The position numbers were made by a program, and so were the translations under genes. Shown here one piece after another: positions 60,764 through 64,000 of a DNA stretch of 64,000 nucleotides; position 1 is the stretch's first letter, and each line of letters starts with the position of its first letter. The stretch comes from Chitinophaga ginsengisoli (GTDB lineage Bacteria > Bacteroidota > Bacteroidia > Chitinophagales > Chitinophagaceae), in NCBI RefSeq assembly GCF_003014595.1, contig NZ_PYGK01000020.1, positions 62,001 to 126,000 of the forward strand, read 5' to 3'. The notes under the pieces were generated by a model, which searched no databases, had not been told where the DNA came from, and worked only from the letters and a program-made list of their open reading frames with translations.

Positions 60764-60794
60764 ACATTTGTCACTTAAAAATTGTGACAAATGT
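60764..60794. promoter_or_regulatory. Inverted repeat between Crp/Fnr gene and MBL gene
   Basis: Perfect 11-bp arms ACATTTGTCAC (60764-60774) and GTGACAAATGT (60784-60794) with a 9-nt A/T spacer, 54 bp before the MBL start. It may be an operator for the adjacent Crp/Fnr-type regulator, or a weak terminator of that regulator gene; low GC favours the former. Confidence 0.45.
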
Positions 60795-60798
60795 GCCG

Positions 60799-61365
60799 TT
60801 ATTTCCGGTATAAACGGCTTATGGTTTCTCTTGAAACGCCCAGGTAAGAGGCGATATGCGTTTTAGGGATCCGGTTGTACAGATGTGGATATTGGTGGAC
60901 GAAATTTTCAAAGCGTTCCTTAGCGCTGCCCATGATCATCAGTTGTAATCTCTTTTGCAATGCCACATATCCCATGTTGGATTTGACAGCCAGATAGTGC
61001 TCGTATTTCCATAGTTCCCTGCCCAGTTTTTCGCGGTCTTCATATGATAAAGCCAGCAGCTGGCAGTCCTCCAGGCATTCAATAGCAGTAGATGCCGGCG
61101 TATGCTTCATAAAGGCCTCCCTTTCTGAGATCCACCAGGTTTCCACCGCAAACTGATAAGTGAACTCCTTCCCGGTGTTGTCGGTGATATACGATCTGAG
61201 GCAGCCTTTCAATACGAAATATTCGTGTTTTACGAGATCGCCTTCCCTTACCAATGAACTGTGCTTTTTGAGTTTTACAGGGGTAAAGTGAGATAGAATA
61301 TGGTCAAATTCTTCATCTGTCAGTTTAGAAACAGCTTCTATGTGTGTTCTTAAAGGGTGCGACAT
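60799..61365 (-). CDS. Crp/Fnr family transcriptional regulator
   Basis: A 188-aa regulator with a cyclic-nucleotide-binding-like N-domain (about 15-120: SHFTPVKLKKHSSLVREGDL, then KHEYFVLKGCLRSYI) and a short C-terminal HTH (about 150-186: IPKTHIASYLGVSRETISRL). No Fe-S Cys motif, so it is not Fnr-like in sensing. Same strand and 88 bp from the secreted MBL gene, a plausible target. Confidence 0.9.
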   Translation of the reverse strand: MSHPLRTHIEAVSKLTDEEFDHILSHFTPVKLKKHSSLVREGDLVKHEYFVLKGCLRSYITDNTGKEFTYQFAVETWWISEREAFMKHTPASTAIECLEDCQLLALSYEDREKLGRELWKYEHYLAVKSNMGYVALQKRLQLMIMGSAKERFENFVHQYPHLYNRIPKTHIASYLGVSRETISRLYRK

Positions 61366-61410
61366 CCTACAAATTTAAAGAATACCTGTATTATGTCGTG
61401 TTGGGTTGTT

Positions 61411-61450
61411 TCATAGCAGTAGCAGGTAGTGCTGCCTGCTACTGCTATGA
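61411..61450. other. 16-bp perfect hairpin without a T-tract
   Basis: Arms 61411-61426 and 61435-61450 pair fully around an 8-nt loop. It lies 4 bp after the stop of the 61455-61955 gene and upstream of the Crp/Fnr gene. Possibly a transcript-end or mRNA-stabilising element. Confidence 0.5.
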
Positions 61451-61454
61451 ATGG

Positions 61455-61955
61455 CTATACTGATTGAAGTCCCCTGTTTTGTGCTTTCAGCCTATATAGC
61501 TGATAACATATACCTACGACGAAAATAAGGGCCAATACTCCCAGTACAGGTTTAAGTGCAGGGTCATCCTGTCCGGATGCAAATGGATGCCCTAATGGAA
61601 GCCGTGTAAGCGTTTCTACGAATGCAGGTATCAGTGAGAAAAACAATGTGAGCGACATCAGGACCACCTGGATGTACTGCCATTTTTGGCCGAATAATTT
61701 TATAGAAGAGGCATAATACGCCAGCGGAAGCATCACCAGGATCATAATAGCCAGGAAATGTCCGGGAGATAAATGGCCACTCTTCATGATCGGGAAGGAG
61801 GTCAGACAGGCTAATGCCGTCAGTGTAATATAGATTTTCCCGGCTCTTTTCTGGGGGGCGATCACGCCATATGAAAATAGTGAAATGAATGCGGGGATGA
61901 GGGCCAATACACCGATGATTGTGTGGATGTAGCCTAATGTGGTGAGCTGAATCAT
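61455..61955 (-). CDS. Membrane protein, about five spans, unknown
   Basis: A 166-aa protein from the ATG at 61955 (MIQLTTLGYIHTIIGVLALI). About five hydrophobic segments, the last ending with ICYQLYRLKAQNRGLQSV. The segment TRLPLGHPFASGQDDPALKP is a hydrophilic loop before the final span. No family recognised. It is upstream of the Crp/Fnr gene on the same strand. Confidence 0.55.
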   Translation of the reverse strand: MIQLTTLGYIHTIIGVLALIPAFISLFSYGVIAPQKRAGKIYITLTALACLTSFPIMKSGHLSPGHFLAIMILVMLPLAYYASSIKLFGQKWQYIQVVLMSLTLFFSLIPAFVETLTRLPLGHPFASGQDDPALKPVLGVLALIFVVGICYQLYRLKAQNRGLQSV

Positions 61956-62143
61956 AGTTGTAAGTATTAGGAGTTCGGGAAAGGATGACAAGGGGAATGC
62001 CATTTGGTTAAATGGCTGTCAGACAGTAAGATAGTGCTTTTTTTGAAAAGCGTTTTTTAGTGATATATCGCTAATGGGATGCAGATTCGCGAAATATCGT
62101 TTTTTGTGTTAGTATCTTTGCAGGGAAATTTAAACCGGATATT

Positions 62144-62833
62144 ATGGCCAAGCAGGCATTATTACTTCCATCAGGCTTTGATTTTTTGAATAAACTAAAG
62201 AAGAACAATAACAGGGAATGGTTCAATGCGCATAAGGATACTTTTCTGCAGGAGGTGGCCATTGTAGAAAACTTCGCCGAAGCATTATTACAGGCACTTA
62301 ACGCACATGATGAAATAGAAACGCCTTCGGGTAAGAAAAGTTTGTACCGTATTTATAGAGACACCCGTTTTTCTGCAGATAAAACGCCTTATAAGACCCA
62401 TTGGAGCGGTAGCTTCAAGCGTGCGACCAAGTATCGCCGGGGTGGGTATTACTTCCATATTGAGCCTGGAAATAGCTTTGTTGCAGGTGGTTTCTTTGGT
62501 CCCAGTACAGAAGACCTTAAACGGATCAGGGAAGACATTGCATTTGACCCGGCTCCGCTGCGGAAAATTCTGAAAGCCAAATCCTTTGTTTCGACATTTG
62601 GAGAGCTGAAAGGTGAGCAGCTGAAAACTGCGCCTAAAGGGTTTGCTGCTGATCATGAGGGGATCGATCTGTTACGCTATAAGCAATTTCTGCTGGTCCG
62701 GCATTTTCCGGACGAGGTGGTGTTGAGTGGTGAGTTCCTGAAAGAAGCGAATCAGACATTCAAGCATATGCGCCCGTTTTTCGATTATATGAGTGATGTG
62801 CTGACGACGGATATTAATGGGGAAGCATTATAG
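62144..62833 (+). CDS. DUF2461 (TIGR02453) family protein
   Basis: A 229-aa cytoplasmic protein of the DUF2461 family. Typical features are FDFLNKLKKNNNREWFNAHK near the start, then KSLYRIYRDTRFSADKTPYK, YYFHIEPGNSFVAGG and a C-terminal YKQFLLVRHFPDEVVLS. Function unknown across the family. It converges on the DUF6340 gene. Confidence 0.88.
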   Translation: MAKQALLLPSGFDFLNKLKKNNNREWFNAHKDTFLQEVAIVENFAEALLQALNAHDEIETPSGKKSLYRIYRDTRFSADKTPYKTHWSGSFKRATKYRRGGYYFHIEPGNSFVAGGFFGPSTEDLKRIREDIAFDPAPLRKILKAKSFVSTFGELKGEQLKTAPKGFAADHEGIDLLRYKQFLLVRHFPDEVVLSGEFLKEANQTFKHMRPFFDYMSDVLTTDINGEAL

Positions 62834-62861
62834 TCTGGGGCTGTTTTAGGTTCAAAAGGAC

Positions 62862-62895
62862 AGGTCTATGGGAAAGTCAGCTTTCCCATAGACCT
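62862..62895. terminator. Hairpin between convergent DUF2461 and DUF6340 genes
   Basis: Perfect 15-bp stem (62862-62876 with 62881-62895) and a 4-nt TCAG loop. T-tracts are weak on both sides, but position and strength suggest a shared terminator. Confidence 0.65.
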
Positions 62896-62901
62896 TGCAC
62901 C

Positions 62902-63939
62902 TTAGCTTTGTTGCTGATATTGCAACACATTATTATTCGCCTTTCTGTTTTTAAGTATGTTGACATACCTCAGTGCCAGGCGGTTGTTATAGTTCTCATA
63001 GGCTTTCTGTGCCCATTCTATGGCTTTGTCCAGCTGACCGTTTATTTCACAGATGATGGCCATATTGTAACATGCCCTGCCGGCAACCTTCCTGCTGGAG
63101 GAGTTGGTCTCTTTCTTCCATAATTCGGCAGCACCATCCCAGTTGCCTGTCCGCGCTTTACGTGTAGCGATGGTGAAGTTATCGGTGCCTCTTACATAAT
63201 AGTCCCTGGTCACTCTTATCCAATAGGGGACTAATCTCATGGCATAATCCTGCCCGGTTTTTCTGCTAACGTCGAGCAATGCTTCTTTCCTGTTGATAAT
63301 GGCGCCGGCAGCAGCTACAGGGTTGATGCCTTTACCGGTGAATGAAACGTCTTTGGTAATAGGGTATTCATCCAGTATCAGTCTTTCAACGGGATCGTAG
63401 ATCCGCCAACCGGTTTTCACAGTAGTAAGCATGTTAGCGTGGTGTTCGATACCGGGGATATTGCCCAGCGGTGTTTTCATTGATATGGGAACTGCGGCAT
63501 AGCTCACTTTTGAATCTGTGTCAAACATTTCCAGGCAGAACAATGCATCTAGATGTTTTTCCCGGCAGATCTTCTCCACTACGTCCCATGTTAAAGGAGT
63601 GGGGAATTGTCCAGGGACGTTTGTTCTCAGGTCGATGCTATTAAAAGCGGTCACATTGTTGAACCTGTTATTTTTGATCAGTTCATCCGCCAATCCGATC
63701 ACGCCTGCCTGGGCGGCTTGTCTGTCAAGGCTATCGCCTTCCACTGTAAGTACCTTGTCGATGATGTCCAGGGCTTTGTTTTTGTCTGCAACGTTACTTC
63801 TGTTAACGATCCCTACGTTTTTGATATCTGGAGAGATGGTGACAGGAGCTGGCTGTTGAACGCTGATGTAGACGAGATTTGTTGAGCTACAGGAATAAAG
63901 TGCGACCGAAGTCGCAAGAACAGCGAATAGTTTTTTCAT
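62902..63939 (-). CDS. DUF6340 family lipoprotein
   Basis: A 345-aa lipoprotein (signal MKKLFAVLATSVALYSC, lipidated Cys17) of the DUF6340 family. An N-terminal domain with GIVNRSNVADKNKALDIID and CREKHLDALFCLEMFDTDSK precedes a helical C-terminal part with ARTGNWDGAAELWKKETN and AGRACYNMAIICEINGQLDKA, which resembles a tetratricopeptide repeat pair. Envelope protein of unknown role. Confidence 0.75.
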   Translation of the reverse strand: MKKLFAVLATSVALYSCSSTNLVYISVQQPAPVTISPDIKNVGIVNRSNVADKNKALDIIDKVLTVEGDSLDRQAAQAGVIGLADELIKNNRFNNVTAFNSIDLRTNVPGQFPTPLTWDVVEKICREKHLDALFCLEMFDTDSKVSYAAVPISMKTPLGNIPGIEHHANMLTTVKTGWRIYDPVERLILDEYPITKDVSFTGKGINPVAAAGAIINRKEALLDVSRKTGQDYAMRLVPYWIRVTRDYYVRGTDNFTIATRKARTGNWDGAAELWKKETNSSSRKVAGRACYNMAIICEINGQLDKAIEWAQKAYENYNNRLALRYVNILKNRKANNNVLQYQQQS

Positions 63940-64000
63940 AGATAGGTGATTTCTCCCGAACGTTAATTAATTGATAGTGAAATATTTAATGACCCCGTTT

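Overview
The window looks like a chromosomal segment of a Bacteroidota bacterium, most likely Chitinophagaceae and Chitinophaga-like. Supporting signs are large TonB-dependent receptors with an N-terminal carboxypeptidase-like domain, many lipoproteins, the paired families DUF6048/DUF6452 and DUF6340, LytTR/LytS regulation, and promoters of the Bacteroidota type. The tRNA-Ser gene has a textbook TTG-N19-TAnnTTTG promoter. The species call is inference from family content; no rRNA is present.

Layout. 1-2.7 kb: end of a cell-elongation operon (PBP2, RodA) and a metallo-hydrolase. 2.8-4.8 kb: ECF sigma factor, a membrane anti-sigma-like protein with four repeated GYF modules, and a Spy-like periplasmic protein. 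4.9-8.0 kb: transketolase C-terminal subunit, galE, rfbA. 8.1-9.9 kb: low-affinity phosphate transporter Pit with its DUF47 partner. 9.9-24.6 kb: the most interesting part. Seven promoters (plus one weak case) carry three or four TAAC/TAAT elements spaced exactly 11 bp apart. In each of the seven, the last element lies exactly 14 nt before a TAnnTTTG-like -7 octamer. This resembles tandem PhoB/PhoP boxes. These promoters serve a PlcP-like metallophosphoesterase, an unknown 136-aa protein, two TonB-dependent receptors, a lipoprotein, an undefined transcript at 20.7 kb, and a gene-free ~74-nt unit ending in a strong terminator (candidate small RNA). ppsA and a divergent Lrp/AsnC regulator sit inside this region without such boxes.

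24.6-28.6 kb: small lipoproteins, a YHS-domain protein, an M13 peptidase and membrane proteins. 28.6-39.5 kb: rarA, pbpC and a 1864-aa alpha-2-macroglobulin (the known pbpC/A2M pairing), then a ModF-like double-ATPase protein. 39.55-40.11 kb: a GC-rich tandem array of ~100-bp units with hairpins, between divergent genes. 40.2-47.8 kb: elaA-like acetyltransferase, DUF6048/DUF6452 pair, uvrA, fabF, fatty acid desaturase. 47.97 kb: tRNA-Ser(GCU). 48.1-54.2 kb: an accessory-looking, more AT-rich stretch with two DUF1016 nucleases (one 5'-truncated), a glycerophosphodiesterase-like protein, a RhiA-like protein, an AraC regulator and an AhpD-like protein. 55.6-59.7 kb: a LytS/LytTR two-component pair divergent from a DUF4395 membrane protein plus class V aminotransferase operon; the gap holds an 11-bp direct repeat with 21-bp period that fits a LytTR operator. 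59.7-64 kb: secreted metallo-hydrolase, Crp/Fnr regulator with an inverted repeat between them, a membrane protein, DUF2461 and DUF6340.

Functionally, the clearest theme is phosphate: a constitutive-looking Pit system next to a cluster of apparently phosphate-starvation-controlled genes for lipid turnover, outer-membrane uptake and possibly riboregulation. The Pho assignment rests on promoter geometry and family knowledge, not on experiment.
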